Shown here piece by piece: positions 37,337-45,765 of a stretch of 64,000 bases of DNA; within the stretch, counting starts at the first letter, position 1, and every line of letters begins with the position of its first letter. Under the pieces are notes generated by a model, which had not been told where the DNA came from, made no database searches, and saw only the letters and a program-made list of their open reading frames with translations. The stretch comes from Bacillus safensis FO-36b. Its GTDB lineage: Bacteria > Bacillota > Bacilli > Bacillales > Bacillaceae. The stretch lies in assembly GCF_000691165.1 (NCBI RefSeq), contig NZ_ASJD01000001.1, forward strand, positions 496,001 through 560,000, read 5' to 3'. A program made the position numbers and the translations under genes.

Positions 37337-38614
37337 ATGCCCGAAAAGATGAGAAAAGCCATTGGTGTGATTCTCCTTGTTTCTTTAATAAGTACAGGGT
37401 TTATGAGCATAGTGAAGGAGTACATCAGCATTCCAACAAATGTTGCTGTATTTGAAAAACAAAAGCACTCAATTGACACATCGATTGAAGCGTCAGCCAA
37501 TGCTTCTTCACCAGCCTTTAGCCTTTCAGAGAAAAAGAATCAGCTGGATATTACAGGACAAAAGGCGGGAAAAGCCGAAATTGTTTATGATTTTAAAGGA
37601 TTTCCTATTAAGAAAACAAAAGTTGACGTTCTCCCTGAATTAAAAGTCATTCCTGGAGGACAATCCATTGGCGTCAAGCTCCACTCTGTAGGAGTTCTCG
37701 TTGTAGGTTTTCATCAAATCACAACAGCAGACGGCAAAAAATCACCAGGTGAAGCCGCAGGCATTCAATCAGGGGATATGATCATTGAAATCAATGGTCA
37801 AAAAATGGAGAAAATGAATGACCTCACCCCATTTATTCAGAAAGCAGGGAAAACGGGTGAAACGCTTCGTTTGCTCATAAAGAGAGATCATAAAACCTTT
37901 CAAACAACATTAACACCCGCAAAAGATGCAAGTGAAGGCATCTATCGAATTGGTCTTTACATTCGTGATTCTGCAGCAGGAATCGGCACGATGACCTTTT
38001 TTGAACCTTCATCTAAAAAATATGGTGCCCTTGGGCATGTGATTTCTGACATGGATACAAAAAAACCAATTGTTGTCGACAATGGTGAAATTGTTAGATC
38101 AACCGTGACATCGATTGAAAAAGGCACAGGAGGAAATCCTGGAGAAAAATTGGCGAGATTCTCTTCCGAAAGAAAAACAATAGGAGATATCTCCCGCAAC
38201 AGCCCTTTTGGTATCTTTGGTACATTAACCGAAAAGCTTGAAAATCATGTAGCAGATAAACCACTTCCAGTCGCTTTATCTAATGAAGTAAAAGAAGGTC
38301 CAGCAGAAATTTTAACCGTTGTGGATCATGATAAAGTGGAGAAGTTTAATATTAAAATTGTCAGCACAACACCTCAGAAATTCCCAGCAACTAAAGGAAT
38401 GGTATTAAAGGTAACAGATGAGCGGCTCTTAAGCAAAACGGGCGGAATCGTCCAAGGAATGAGCGGAAGCCCCATCATCCAAAATGGCAAAGTCATTGGA
38501 GCTGTCACACACGTATTCGTCAATGATCCGACTAGCGGGTACGGCGTACACATTGAATGGATGCTGTCAGAAGCAGGAATCGACCTTTATCAAAAAAACA
38601 AAAAAGCAAGCTGA
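37337..38614 (+). CDS. spoIVB: SpoIVB, forespore serine peptidase
   Basis: A 425-residue exported protease of sporulation. It has an N-terminal membrane anchor (residues 6-28), a PDZ domain (about residues 105-195: [22 protein letters not shown]) and an SA-clan peptidase domain with Ser378 in [13 protein letters not shown], the residue known as the nucleophile in B. subtilis. It signals from the forespore by cutting SpoIVFA and so activates pro-SigK processing. ATG 37337 gives [10 protein letters not shown], as in the family. The recN-spoIVB-spo0A order is conserved. Confidence 0.96.
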   Translation: MPEKMRKAIGVILLVSLISTGFMSIVKEYISIPTNVAVFEKQKHSIDTSIEASANASSPAFSLSEKKNQLDITGQKAGKAEIVYDFKGFPIKKTKVDVLPELKVIPGGQSIGVKLHSVGVLVVGFHQITTADGKKSPGEAAGIQSGDMIIEINGQKMEKMNDLTPFIQKAGKTGETLRLLIKRDHKTFQTTLTPAKDASEGIYRIGLYIRDSAAGIGTMTFFEPSSKKYGALGHVISDMDTKKPIVVDNGEIVRSTVTSIEKGTGGNPGEKLARFSSERKTIGDISRNSPFGIFGTLTEKLENHVADKPLPVALSNEVKEGPAEILTVVDHDKVEKFNIKIVSTTPQKFPATKGMVLKVTDERLLSKTGGIVQGMSGSPIIQNGKVIGAVTHVFVNDPTSGYGVHIEWMLSEAGIDLYQKNKKAS

Positions 38615-38619
38615 TCATC

Positions 38620-38650
38620 AAACTGCCGCGAATTTTCCGGCAGTTTTTTT
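38620..38650 (+). terminator. Terminator after spoIVB
   Basis: AACTGCCG pairs with CGGCAGTT around a loop of 8 to 9 bases and is followed by a T run. Confidence 0.9.
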
Positions 38651-38701
38651 CTACCCTTTCTTTCTCTTCCATCATGTTATAAAATAAGGAAAAAGAGATT
38701 T

Positions 38702-38708
38702 TTCGACA
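38702..38708 (-). promoter_or_regulatory. Spo0A box (minus orientation) upstream of spo0A
   Basis: TTCGACA on the plus strand is the reverse complement of TGTCGAA, the core Spo0A binding box. It lies about 200 bases before spo0A, in keeping with the several 0A boxes that control spo0A in B. subtilis. Confidence 0.6.
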
Positions 38709-38813
38709 AAATGGAAAAAAGCTTGTTGTCAAATTGCAATAATCGTCGATTCGTTAAGAAAAACGTAGAAAAAGCTAGATAATCCTCTATTATTCGGAAA
38801 ATTAAAGTTTTTT

Positions 38814-38842
38814 AAAGGTGATAGCATGGTTTTGTCGAATTG
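38814..38842 (+). promoter_or_regulatory. SigH-type promoter of spo0A with overlapping 0A box
   Basis: AAAGGTGAT (38814-38822), an 11-base spacer and GTCGAATTG (38834-38842) fit the SigH consensus RNAGGAWWW-N11/12-RNNGAATWW with a few mismatches in the first element. A perfect 0A box TGTCGAA (38833-38839) overlaps the -10 region. The position, about 60 bases before spo0A, matches the sporulation promoter Ps of B. subtilis. Confidence 0.65.
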
Positions 38843-38899
38843 AACACTCAGAAGAGAAATGCAAAAGACTAAAGGAATCGACATTGGGGAGGAAAGAAC

Positions 38900-39703
38900 G
38901 TGGAGAAAATTAAAGTGTGTGTAGCTGATGACAATCGAGAGCTTGTTGGCCTTTTGACAGAGTACATTGAGGGACAGGAAGATATGGAAGTACTTGGCGT
39001 GGCGTATAATGGTCAGGAATGCCTGACATTATTTAAAGATAAAGAGCCCGACGTTCTCCTCTTAGACATTATTATGCCTCATTTAGACGGTCTTGCTGTA
39101 CTAGAACGCCTCCGTGAAAACAATGAAATGACAAAACAGCCAAGTGTGATTATGCTAACGGCATTTGGACAAGAAGATGTCACGAAAAAAGCAGTTGATT
39201 TGGGCGCATCCTATTTCATTTTAAAGCCATTTGATATGGAAAACCTAGTAGGTCATATTCGTCAAGTCAGTGGAAACGGCACACAAGTTACCCATCGCTC
39301 TTCATCAATCCAAAACAGTGTTCTTCGTAACAAACCTGAACCGAAACGTAAAAACTTAGATGCGAGCATTACGACCATTATTCATGAGATTGGCGTGCCC
39401 GCTCATATTAAAGGCTATTTATACTTAAGAGAAGCAATTTCTATGGTGTACAATGACATTGAGCTTCTCGAAAGCATTACTAAAGTGTTGTACCCAGACA
39501 TTGCAAAGAAATTTAACACGACTGCCAGCAGGGTAGAACGAGCGATTCGTCATGCCATTGAAGTCGCTTGGAGCAGAGGAAACATTGATTCCATTTCCTC
39601 ACTCTTTGGTTATACTGTCAGCATGTCAAAAGCGAAACCAACCAATTCAGAATTTATTGCCATGGTAGCTGATCGCTTGCGATTAGAGCATAGAGCAAGC
39701 TAG
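38900..39703 (+). CDS. spo0A: Spo0A, master regulator of sporulation
   Basis: A 267-residue response regulator. The receiver domain has the acidic pocket Asp10-Asp11, the phosphorylation site Asp56 in LLLDIIMP and Lys in FILKPFD. The DNA-binding effector domain (residues 150-267) carries the helix-turn-helix region [25 protein letters not shown] that reads TGTCGAA. Start codon is GTG behind GGGGAGG, as in B. subtilis. It receives phosphate through Spo0F-Spo0B, a flow that Rap phosphatases such as the neighbour at 40160 can drain. Confidence 0.98.
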   Translation: MEKIKVCVADDNRELVGLLTEYIEGQEDMEVLGVAYNGQECLTLFKDKEPDVLLLDIIMPHLDGLAVLERLRENNEMTKQPSVIMLTAFGQEDVTKKAVDLGASYFILKPFDMENLVGHIRQVSGNGTQVTHRSSSIQNSVLRNKPEPKRKNLDASITTIIHEIGVPAHIKGYLYLREAISMVYNDIELLESITKVLYPDIAKKFNTTASRVERAIRHAIEVAWSRGNIDSISSLFGYTVSMSKAKPTNSEFIAMVADRLRLEHRAS

Positions 39704-39716
39704 TATCTTTTTCATG

Positions 39717-39748
39717 AAAAAACGTTTCTTCATTGAGACGTTTTTTTA
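39717..39748 (+). terminator. Terminator after spo0A
   Basis: AAAAAACGTTTC pairs with GAGACGTTTTTT (one G-T pair) and continues into T residues. Confidence 0.88.
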
Positions 39749-40092
39749 TTTTGAAAGATGTTGTAAAAAATTGGTTAGGTTGATAAAATCATCTTAATGT
39801 TTAAATTGGACAAACGGGCTGCTTTATTTTCAGAATAAAATGAAAAATAAAGCATGAAAAAAATAAAAAAGACATAAAGTAGTGGTAATCAGCTGCGCCA
39901 ATCGATCATGAAGTCTTCAAAATAGAAGAAGAAAACGCTCATTCGTAAGAAAAAGGATGAGAGGAAAAGGTCTCATGGATTTGGTAATTAAAGCAAACGA
40001 GATCGAAAGTTCTATTTCTATTGACCTGATTGGTTGGCGTTTTAAAGTCACTGGCTTCTTAGAGATTGTGCCATTTGAACTGAATATTCCCA
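39749..40092 (+). other. Intergenic region between spo0A and rap
   Basis: No clear gene is seen in this stretch of more than 300 bases. It is A/T-rich and holds an inverted repeat TGCTTTATTTTCA / TGAAAAATAAAGCA (39820-39854, one bulge). An open frame from ATG 39957 or 39975 to 40172 could encode up to 71 residues (it contains DLIGWRFKVTGFLE), but it ends inside rap and covers the likely rap promoter, so I do not call it a gene. In B. subtilis other genes (yqiG, yqiH, yqiI) occupy this place. Confidence 0.5.
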
Positions 40093-40136
40093 TTGTCGAA
40101 TTTAATAATTTTCACATTCTTTTACTATGCTATAAT
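40093..40136 (+). promoter_or_regulatory. rap promoter with upstream Spo0A box
   Basis: An extended -10 element TGCTATAAT (40128-40136) is preceded 16 bases upstream by a weak -35 (TTTTCA, 40109-40114). Just above lies TTGTCGAA (40093-40100), a perfect 0A box. The start codon of rap is 24 bases after the -10. Spo0A~P may therefore adjust transcription of this phosphatase gene; the direction cannot be told from sequence. Confidence 0.55.
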
Positions 40137-40159
40137 AATGAAAAGAAGAGGGTGAGGTT

Positions 40160-41260
40160 ATGGGAAAGCTGAAAATCCACTCTGCTGAGGTAGCGAACGA
40201 AATTAGCAAGTGGACGAGGGTCATTTCTCAGAATGACTTAGAAAAATCTGCTGTCTATAAAGAGAAAATTCAGAATTTGCTAAAAAATACAGATGAAGAC
40301 CGTGAAGTTCTCCTTTATTATCAGCTTGTTGACGGCAGACATGAAATGTTACTTGGAAATATTGAAAAAGCCAATCAAATTATGAAAAGTGTCGGAACGC
40401 TCGATGAGAAGGCAGATGACATTATTAATTTTTATTTTTACTTTTACAAAGGCCAATATGCTGCATATGTGAAAAAGTATGATGAAGCCATTAGCTTTTA
40501 CAAAATTGCAGAACAGCGGCTAAAACGTGTGAATGAAGACCTGGAAGTAGGAACTTTTCACCATAAGGTTGCTTCGATCTATTACGAACTGAAACAAAAT
40601 TTCATATCCATTAATCATATTAAAAAAGCCATCGATACATTCAAAGCGCATGAAGAGTACACAGCGCAGGCGATTGACAGCTTAATTTTACATGCAAGTA
40701 ATTGTATTGATTTGTTCCAATTCGATGAAGCAGAGAAAAAGTATAAAGAAGCACTTGAGAAAAGTAAGCGCATTAACAATGAAGTGCTCATTGGGAAATG
40801 CTATCACAATTTAGCGGTTCTTTATTATGCAAAGCATGATTATGAAAAAAGCGCACATTATGCCAAAAAAGGGATGGGCATTCAAATTCACCGTGACAAT
40901 AGCCATTATTACATCCAATCTTTATATGTTCTGGCCAATGCCTTGGTTCATTTAGGAGATCAAGAGGCGAGGGAATATATTAAAGAGGGTATTTTGTATA
41001 GTTGTGATATCCAAAATAATGAATATATAGTAAAATTTGAAATTTTGGATTTGATGTGCGAGAATAGTGGGGCAGCAGACGTATTCTCAGAAAAATTAGA
41101 CTACATAGAAAAAAATAGATTATATGTGGAGCTTGAGGATTTGTCTGAACAAATATCGAAATACTTCAAGGAACGAAATGATTATCAAAATGCCATTCGT
41201 TTTCTTGAAAAGAAATTCGATGCACAAATACTTCAAAAGAAAGTGGAGGTTATCTTATGA
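40160..41260 (+). CDS. Rap family response regulator phosphatase/inhibitor
   Basis: A 366-residue Rap protein: an N-terminal three-helix bundle (residues 1-70, with VANEISKWTRVI) and a C-terminal array of tetratricopeptide-like repeats (for example KKYDEAISFYKIAEQRLKRV, FDEAEKKYKEALEKSKRI, KHDYEKSAHYAKKGM). Rap proteins dephosphorylate Spo0F~P or block DNA binding of ComA, and are switched off by their Phr peptide. The N-terminal bundle carries a Gln-containing stretch (YYQLVDGRHEML), fitting phosphatase types with a catalytic Gln, but the target cannot be assigned by eye. The phr gene overlaps its stop. It sits directly after spo0A, where B. subtilis has unrelated genes. Confidence 0.92.
   Translation: MGKLKIHSAEVANEISKWTRVISQNDLEKSAVYKEKIQNLLKNTDEDREVLLYYQLVDGRHEMLLGNIEKANQIMKSVGTLDEKADDIINFYFYFYKGQYAAYVKKYDEAISFYKIAEQRLKRVNEDLEVGTFHHKVASIYYELKQNFISINHIKKAIDTFKAHEEYTAQAIDSLILHASNCIDLFQFDEAEKKYKEALEKSKRINNEVLIGKCYHNLAVLYYAKHDYEKSAHYAKKGMGIQIHRDNSHYYIQSLYVLANALVHLGDQEAREYIKEGILYSCDIQNNEYIVKFEILDLMCENSGAADVFSEKLDYIEKNRLYVELEDLSEQISKYFKERNDYQNAIRFLEKKFDAQILQKKVEVIL
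41134..41163 (+). promoter_or_regulatory. Possible SigH promoter for phr inside rap
   Basis: TGAGGATTT (41134-41142), a 12-base spacer and ATCGAAATA (41155-41163) fit the SigH consensus with one mismatch in each element. Several B. subtilis phr genes have a SigH promoter in the end of the upstream rap gene. It lies about 95 bases before the phr start. Confidence 0.4.
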
Positions 41261-41367
41261 AAAAGTTGTTGTTAGGTGTAACCGTTGTTACAGCAGTCGC
41301 AGTTGTTTCTTCCCTTTTTGCTCTTGACGCAGAGACGACAGAGCAAGCCATCAGAGCGATTACGTGA
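41257..41367 (+). CDS. Phr pre-pro signalling peptide
   Basis: A 36-residue peptide, too short for common gene-calling cut-offs. It starts MKKLLLGVTVVTAVAVVSSL, a signal peptide, and ends in ETTEQAIRAIT. Mature Phr peptides are the last five or six residues and often fit X-R-X-X-T (ARNQT, ERGMT and SRNVT in B. subtilis), so IRAIT (or AIRAIT) is the predicted pheromone. After export, cleavage and uptake by Opp it should bind and inhibit the adjacent Rap. Its ATG overlaps the rap stop, and TGGAGGT precedes it. A terminator follows. Confidence 0.88.
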   Translation: MKKLLLGVTVVTAVAVVSSLFALDAETTEQAIRAIT

Positions 41368-41382
41368 TCGAATTTATCTGTC

Positions 41383-41416
41383 AACCTCTTCGTATGAATC
41401 AGAAGAGGTTTTTTTT
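41383..41416 (+). terminator. Terminator after phr
   Basis: AACCTCTTC (41383-41391) pairs with GAAGAGGTT (41402-41410) around a 10-base loop and is followed by six T. Confidence 0.88.
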
Positions 41417-41488
41417 ATGCGCTCAAAACTGGAAAAACGAAAAAAGACACGTCATAATGAAAAGAAGCATCATATTTAGAGGTGACCT

Positions 41489-42226
41489 ATGACGAAAATT
41501 TTTGCACACAGAGGCTTTAAAGGCATTTATCCTGAAAACACCATGATAGCTTTCGAGCATGCACTTCTTTCGGGAGCTGACGGAATTGAGCTGGATGTTC
41601 AGCTGACGAAAGACGGAAGACTTGCTGTCATTCACGATGAGAAACTGAACAGAACAACGAACATGAAAGGTTTAGTAAAAGACCATACATATGAAGAATT
41701 AAAAGCAGGAGATGCGAGTCATTCTTTCTACGAAGAAACCGGTGCTGTATCCGTTCCTCTTTTAGAGGAAGTATTAGAGCTAGTGACGCAGCAATCATCA
41801 CTCATCATCAATATTGAACTGAAAAACTCCATTTATCGATATCCGGGTATCGAAGAGAAAGTAAAAAAGCAAATCGAGCATTTTCAAATAGAAGATCGTG
41901 TACTTGTTTCATCGTTTCATCACGGCAGTTTAGCTCTTTTTCACAAACTGATGCCGCATGTTGAACTAGCTGTTCTTACAATGGATGTGATCCATCAGCC
42001 GGAGATGTATATAAAAACAGTACCAGCAAGAGGCTACCATCCTAATATAAAGGGTGCCGGCGTGACCAAAGAGGTTGTGTCAGCACTCCATGCCGCTCAG
42101 CAAGTGATCAGGCCGTTTACAGTAAATAGTGAAAAGCAAATGAAAAACATGTTTTCCTTAGGTGTCGATGGCATCTTCACTGATTTTCCTGATCGAGCCG
42201 TGAAAATAAGAGAAGAAATGAAATAA
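41489..42226 (+). CDS. yqiK: YqiK, glycerophosphodiester phosphodiesterase
   Basis: A 245-residue GDPD-family TIM-barrel enzyme without a signal peptide, so cytoplasmic. The start FAHRGFKGIYPENTMIAF holds the catalytic His and metal ligands, followed by GADGIELDVQLTKDGRLAVIHDEKLNRTTN and a C-terminal GVDGIFTDFPDRA. It should hydrolyse glycerophosphodiesters to glycerol 3-phosphate and an alcohol. Start ATG lies behind AGAGGTGAC. It precedes yqzF as in B. subtilis. Confidence 0.92.
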   Translation: MTKIFAHRGFKGIYPENTMIAFEHALLSGADGIELDVQLTKDGRLAVIHDEKLNRTTNMKGLVKDHTYEELKAGDASHSFYEETGAVSVPLLEEVLELVTQQSSLIINIELKNSIYRYPGIEEKVKKQIEHFQIEDRVLVSSFHHGSLALFHKLMPHVELAVLTMDVIHQPEMYIKTVPARGYHPNIKGAGVTKEVVSALHAAQQVIRPFTVNSEKQMKNMFSLGVDGIFTDFPDRAVKIREEMK

Positions 42227-42256
42227 AGACCTGCTCTAAATCAGCGGGTCTTTTTT
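42225..42256 (+). terminator. Bidirectional terminator between yqiK and yqzF
   Basis: AAAGACCTGCT pairs with AGCGGGTCTTT (one mismatch) around CTAAATC-like loop bases; T and A runs lie on both sides. It can end the two converging genes. Confidence 0.8.
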
Positions 42257-42262
42257 CACGTT

Positions 42263-42502
42263 TTATCTCTGCTTAAAGCGAGCAGTCACTTTATTTCGTT
42301 TACGGTCTCTATATAAAATAAAGCCAGCCACTACATAAAGACCTCCCCCTAAAAATAACAACCCTGCAATTCCTTGCAGCCATAAATATGGAAATGGTGC
42401 AATGATGATGCCGAAAACAGTGTCACGCAGCAGCTTAATCCCAAGTGCTGCAAGCGCGCCAGGTATTAAAATAATCACTAGTGCAAGTATTCTCCCCATC
42501 AA
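42263..42502 (-). CDS. yqzF: YqzF, DUF2627 membrane protein
   Basis: A 79-residue protein with two TM helices (about residues 5-25 and 41-64), a short loop (RDTVFGIIIAPFPYLWLQ) and a basic C-terminal tail (YRDRKRNKVTARFKQR). It matches DUF2627/YqzF of B. subtilis by sequence and place next to yqiK and bkdR. The function is unknown. Confidence 0.85.
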   Translation of the reverse strand: MMGRILALVIILIPGALAALGIKLLRDTVFGIIIAPFPYLWLQGIAGLLFLGGGLYVVAGFILYRDRKRNKVTARFKQR

Positions 42503-42587
42503 ATGTCCCCTTAAACGTCATTTACTTCCATTGTCTAATTCAAAAAATATTTTGTCAAGAAAGGAAAACGTGGTAATATAAGAGTTG

Positions 42588-42622
42588 TGCAATTTTTTGC
42601 AACGGAAAAATATGGTGTGCAA
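42588..42622 (+). promoter_or_regulatory. Putative BkdR binding sites upstream of bkdR
   Basis: TGCAATTTTTTGCA (42588-42601) is a perfect TGCAA-N4-TTGCA palindrome. A second, imperfect copy (TGCAA-ATTT-TTTCA) follows from about 42618. The same palindrome occurs upstream of the BkdR-controlled ptb operon, so autoregulation is likely. Confidence 0.5.
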
Positions 42623-42648
42623 ATTTTTTCATATAAAGGGGTAACGGG

Positions 42649-44721
42649 ATGCAGAGAGTCTTGATTGTCGGTGCAGGACAAGGTGGATCAGCATTGCTTG
42701 AAACATTGCTGAAAACAAATACGATTCAAATCATTGCGATCGCCGACCTTGATCTTGAGGCACCGGGGATGGTAGAAGCGAAAAAGAATGGAATTGAGAC
42801 GACAACGGATTGGAAAGAATACATAAAAGATGACATTGATATCATCATTGAAACAACAGGCAGTTCAGCAGTGCTAAAAGAACTGATTGAAAAAAAGCCA
42901 GAGCACGCAGTCATTGTGCCAAGTTCAATGGCTTACGTCATATCAGAATTAATGTCAGAAAAACAGCAGCTGATTCAAATATTAAAGGAACAAACCTATA
43001 AGCATGACCGCATTTTTAATGCAACGAACGACGGGATGATTTTTATAAACATGGATGAAGAAGTCGTCCTGTTTAATCGATCAGCGGCCAAAATGGTTGG
43101 ATGCTCGCAAAAAGATGCGATTGGCCGTCATATACGAGAAGTGATCCCAAATACAAAGCTTCCCGACATTTTAAGATCGAGAGAGCCAGAATTTAATCAA
43201 AAACAATTTCTGAATCAGCAAATACAAATTGTGACAACGCGTTTGCCAATTATTGATGACGCGGGGAGAATGCTAGGTGCTTTATCCATTTTTAAAGATA
43301 TTACAGATGCCGTTGAGCTTGCTGAGGAAGTGACCAATCTTAAAGAAGTACGAACGATGCTGGAGGCGATCATTCAATCGTCGGATGAAGCCATATCGGT
43401 TGTTGATGAGCAGGGAAAAGGGATCTTAATCAACCGGGCATACACGAAAATGACTGGATTAACAGATAAAGAAGTTGTGGGGAAACCAGCAGGTGCAGAT
43501 ATTTCTGAAGGAGAAAGCATGCATTTGAAGGTACTGGAAACAAGGAGACCAGTTCGAGGCGTCAGAATGAAAGTCGGACCGAATAAAAAAGATGTGATTG
43601 TCAACGTAGCGCCAGTCATCGTTGATGGCATTTTAAAAGGCAGTGTCGGGGTCATTCATGACGTATCAGAAATTCAATCACTCACGAATGAATTAAATAA
43701 AGCAAGGCAGCTCATCCGGACACTTGAAGCAAAGTACACTTTTGAAGACATCATTGGAGAAAGTGAGCAAATGCTTGTGGCACTTGAGCAGGCAAAGCTA
43801 GGCGCGAAAACGCCAGCCACGATTTTACTCCGGGGAGAATCAGGTACTGGAAAAGAGCTGTTTGCGCACGCCATTCACAATGAAAGTGACCGGAAATATA
43901 ATCGCTTTGTACGGGTCAACTGTGCGGCCTTATCTGAGACCCTTTTAGAGTCAGAGCTTTTTGGCTATGAAGAAGGAGCGTTCTCTGGTGCAAGGCGGGG
44001 CGGGAAAAAAGGGCTGTTTGAAGAGGCAAACCAAGGCAGCATTTTTTTAGATGAAATTGGTGAAATGACGCCAAGTACACAGGCGAAACTGCTTCGTGTG
44101 ATGCAGGAGAAAGAAATTGTAAGAGTAGGCGGAACAAAGGCCATACCAGTCGATGTTCGTGTGATCACGGCGACAAATGTCAATATTGAAAAAGCGATGG
44201 CGGAAGGAAAGTTCAGAGAAGATTTATATTATCGAATGAACAGATACCCGATCTCCATCCCGCCTCTAAGGCAGCGTCTTGAGGATATTGACTCATTAAG
44301 CAAACGTCTCATCCAAAAGATCAATTTAGACTATGGACGGAACGTGAGCGGGTTAACGGAACAGGCACTCAAAAGACTGCGATCATATAAGTGGCCTGGA
44401 AACGTAAGAGAGCTTGAAAATGTACTTGGACGAGCCATGATCTTTTTGAACCCGCAAGAAGAGTGGATTGATGAAGGGCATATTTCTTTCATGGAGTCAG
44501 AAGATCAGGAAGAAAAAGAGCAGCAGGAACTGGCTGTCAGTCAATTTGAGGGAGAGACGCTTTCTGATGCTGTTGAGGCATTTGAAGCGCAGCTGATTAA
44601 ACAAACCCTTGAAAAGCATCAGTTCAATCGCACGAAAACAGCGAAAACGTTAGGGATCAGCATTCGGAACCTTTACTATAAAATGGATAAATATCAACTT
44701 GCAAAAGATAGCATGCAATAA
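42649..44721 (+). CDS. bkdR: BkdR, SigL-dependent activator of the bkd operon
   Basis: A 690-residue enhancer-binding protein. Order of domains: N-terminal Rossmann-like sensor ([16 protein letters not shown], residues 1-115), two PAS domains (about 120-225 and 240-350), AAA+ domain (about 365-600; Walker A GESGTGKE, the SigL-contact loop [12 protein letters not shown], Walker [11 protein letters not shown]) and a C-terminal Fis-type helix-turn-helix ([22 protein letters not shown]). It activates ptb-bcd-buk-lpdV-bkdAA-bkdAB-bkdB in response to isoleucine or valine in B. subtilis. The SigL promoter it serves lies at 44791. Confidence 0.96.
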   Translation: MQRVLIVGAGQGGSALLETLLKTNTIQIIAIADLDLEAPGMVEAKKNGIETTTDWKEYIKDDIDIIIETTGSSAVLKELIEKKPEHAVIVPSSMAYVISELMSEKQQLIQILKEQTYKHDRIFNATNDGMIFINMDEEVVLFNRSAAKMVGCSQKDAIGRHIREVIPNTKLPDILRSREPEFNQKQFLNQQIQIVTTRLPIIDDAGRMLGALSIFKDITDAVELAEEVTNLKEVRTMLEAIIQSSDEAISVVDEQGKGILINRAYTKMTGLTDKEVVGKPAGADISEGESMHLKVLETRRPVRGVRMKVGPNKKDVIVNVAPVIVDGILKGSVGVIHDVSEIQSLTNELNKARQLIRTLEAKYTFEDIIGESEQMLVALEQAKLGAKTPATILLRGESGTGKELFAHAIHNESDRKYNRFVRVNCAALSETLLESELFGYEEGAFSGARRGGKKGLFEEANQGSIFLDEIGEMTPSTQAKLLRVMQEKEIVRVGGTKAIPVDVRVITATNVNIEKAMAEGKFREDLYYRMNRYPISIPPLRQRLEDIDSLSKRLIQKINLDYGRNVSGLTEQALKRLRSYKWPGNVRELENVLGRAMIFLNPQEEWIDEGHISFMESEDQEEKEQQELAVSQFEGETLSDAVEAFEAQLIKQTLEKHQFNRTKTAKTLGISIRNLYYKMDKYQLAKDSMQ

Positions 44722-44748
44722 AATGCATGTAACCTGCAAAAGATTGCA
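44714..44748 (+). promoter_or_regulatory. Putative BkdR upstream activating sequence for ptb
   Basis: TGCAAAAGATTGCA (44735-44748) is a perfect TGCAA-N4-TTGCA palindrome 43 bases before the SigL promoter. A looser copy (TGCAATAAAATGCA, 44714-44727) precedes it, spaced by 21 bases from centre to centre, two helical turns, which suits cooperative binding. Confidence 0.6.
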
Positions 44749-44790
44749 CGAATGTCATGCAAATTGCCTCATTTTCACTGCATTTCAAAC

Positions 44791-44806
44791 TGGCACGGAA
44801 CTTGCA
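44791..44806 (+). promoter_or_regulatory. SigL (sigma-54) -24/-12 promoter of the bkd operon
   Basis: TGGCACGGAACTTGCA has the GG at -24 and GC at -12 exactly 12 bases apart, a full match to TGGCAC-N5-TTGCW. It lies 40 bases before ptb and downstream of the BkdR sites. Confidence 0.93.
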
Positions 44807-44845
44807 TATAAAACATGAACCGAGCACAAGGAAAGGTGGGCATAT

Positions 44846-45739
44846 ATGAAGCTTGACGATCTGATTATGAAAGCCGCCCAGCTGCAGAATAAAACGGCGG
44901 CTGTGGCTCATGCAGAAGACGAAGAAGTGCTTCATGCCATCAAGATGGCAATTAAGCGTAAGGTCGCTCGCTTTCTCCTGGTTGGGAACAAACGCAACCT
45001 GAAGGAGCTAGTGAAGCAGCATGAAATCAATGAGGACTGGATAGATATTATTCATTCAGATTCTCCCGAAGAATCGGCCAAAATTGCCGTGCAGGCAGTG
45101 AGCGAGAAGCATGCAGATATTTTGATGAAGGGGCATGTCCCGACAGCCGTTCTTTTAAAAGCGGTACTGAATAAAGAATATGGGCTCAGGACAACGAGTG
45201 TCCTATCACATGTCGCGGCATTTGAAGTGCCGGGCTTTGACCGCTTTATTTATGTCACAGATTCTGCGATGAACATCGCGCCCGATTTAAATATGCTGAA
45301 AGAGATTACGATCAATTCTGTTCAAGTAGCAAAAGCTGTCGGAAACGACATGCCAAAGGTTGCAGTATTGTCTGCGGTGGAGGTCGTGAATCCGGCAATG
45401 GATTCAACTTTGACTGCGGCAAGTCTTGCGCAAATGAATCGGCGGGGGCAAATTTCTGGCTGCCTGATCGATGGGCCTCTTGCTTTAGACAATGCCATTT
45501 CTCAAACGGCAGCTTCTCATAAAAATATTACGAGTGATGTAGCCGGCCATGCAGATATTTTGCTTGTGCCAACAATTGAGGCAGGGAACATTCTTTATAA
45601 ATCTCTCATCTACTTTGCACATGCAAAGGTGGGAGCTGTGGTGGCAGGAGCGAAGGCGCCGATTGCTTTAACAAGCCGGTCTGATTCAGCCGAAAGTAAG
45701 CTTTATTCAATTGCGCTTGCCATCTGTACATCAAATTAA
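44846..45739 (+). CDS. ptb: Phosphate butyryltransferase
   Basis: A 297-residue phosphotransacylase that converts branched acyl-CoA and phosphate to acyl phosphate and CoA. Recognisable are [53 protein letters not shown] and [22 protein letters not shown]. First gene of the SigL-BkdR operon; works with Buk to make ATP from branched acyl-CoA, or in reverse to supply primers for branched fatty acids. The start ATG is preceded by AAGGAAAGGTGGG. Confidence 0.94.
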   Translation: MKLDDLIMKAAQLQNKTAAVAHAEDEEVLHAIKMAIKRKVARFLLVGNKRNLKELVKQHEINEDWIDIIHSDSPEESAKIAVQAVSEKHADILMKGHVPTAVLLKAVLNKEYGLRTTSVLSHVAAFEVPGFDRFIYVTDSAMNIAPDLNMLKEITINSVQVAKAVGNDMPKVAVLSAVEVVNPAMDSTLTAASLAQMNRRGQISGCLIDGPLALDNAISQTAASHKNITSDVAGHADILLVPTIEAGNILYKSLIYFAHAKVGAVVAGAKAPIALTSRSDSAESKLYSIALAICTSN

Positions 45740-45765
45740 GCGGAAGTAATAGGAGGAATAACACG

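Noticed and set aside
41417..41479. Frame MRSKLEKRKKTRHNEKKHHI between the phr terminator and yqiK
   Set aside because: It starts in the T tract of a terminator with no ribosome site; 20 basic residues in an A-rich stretch are easily produced by chance.
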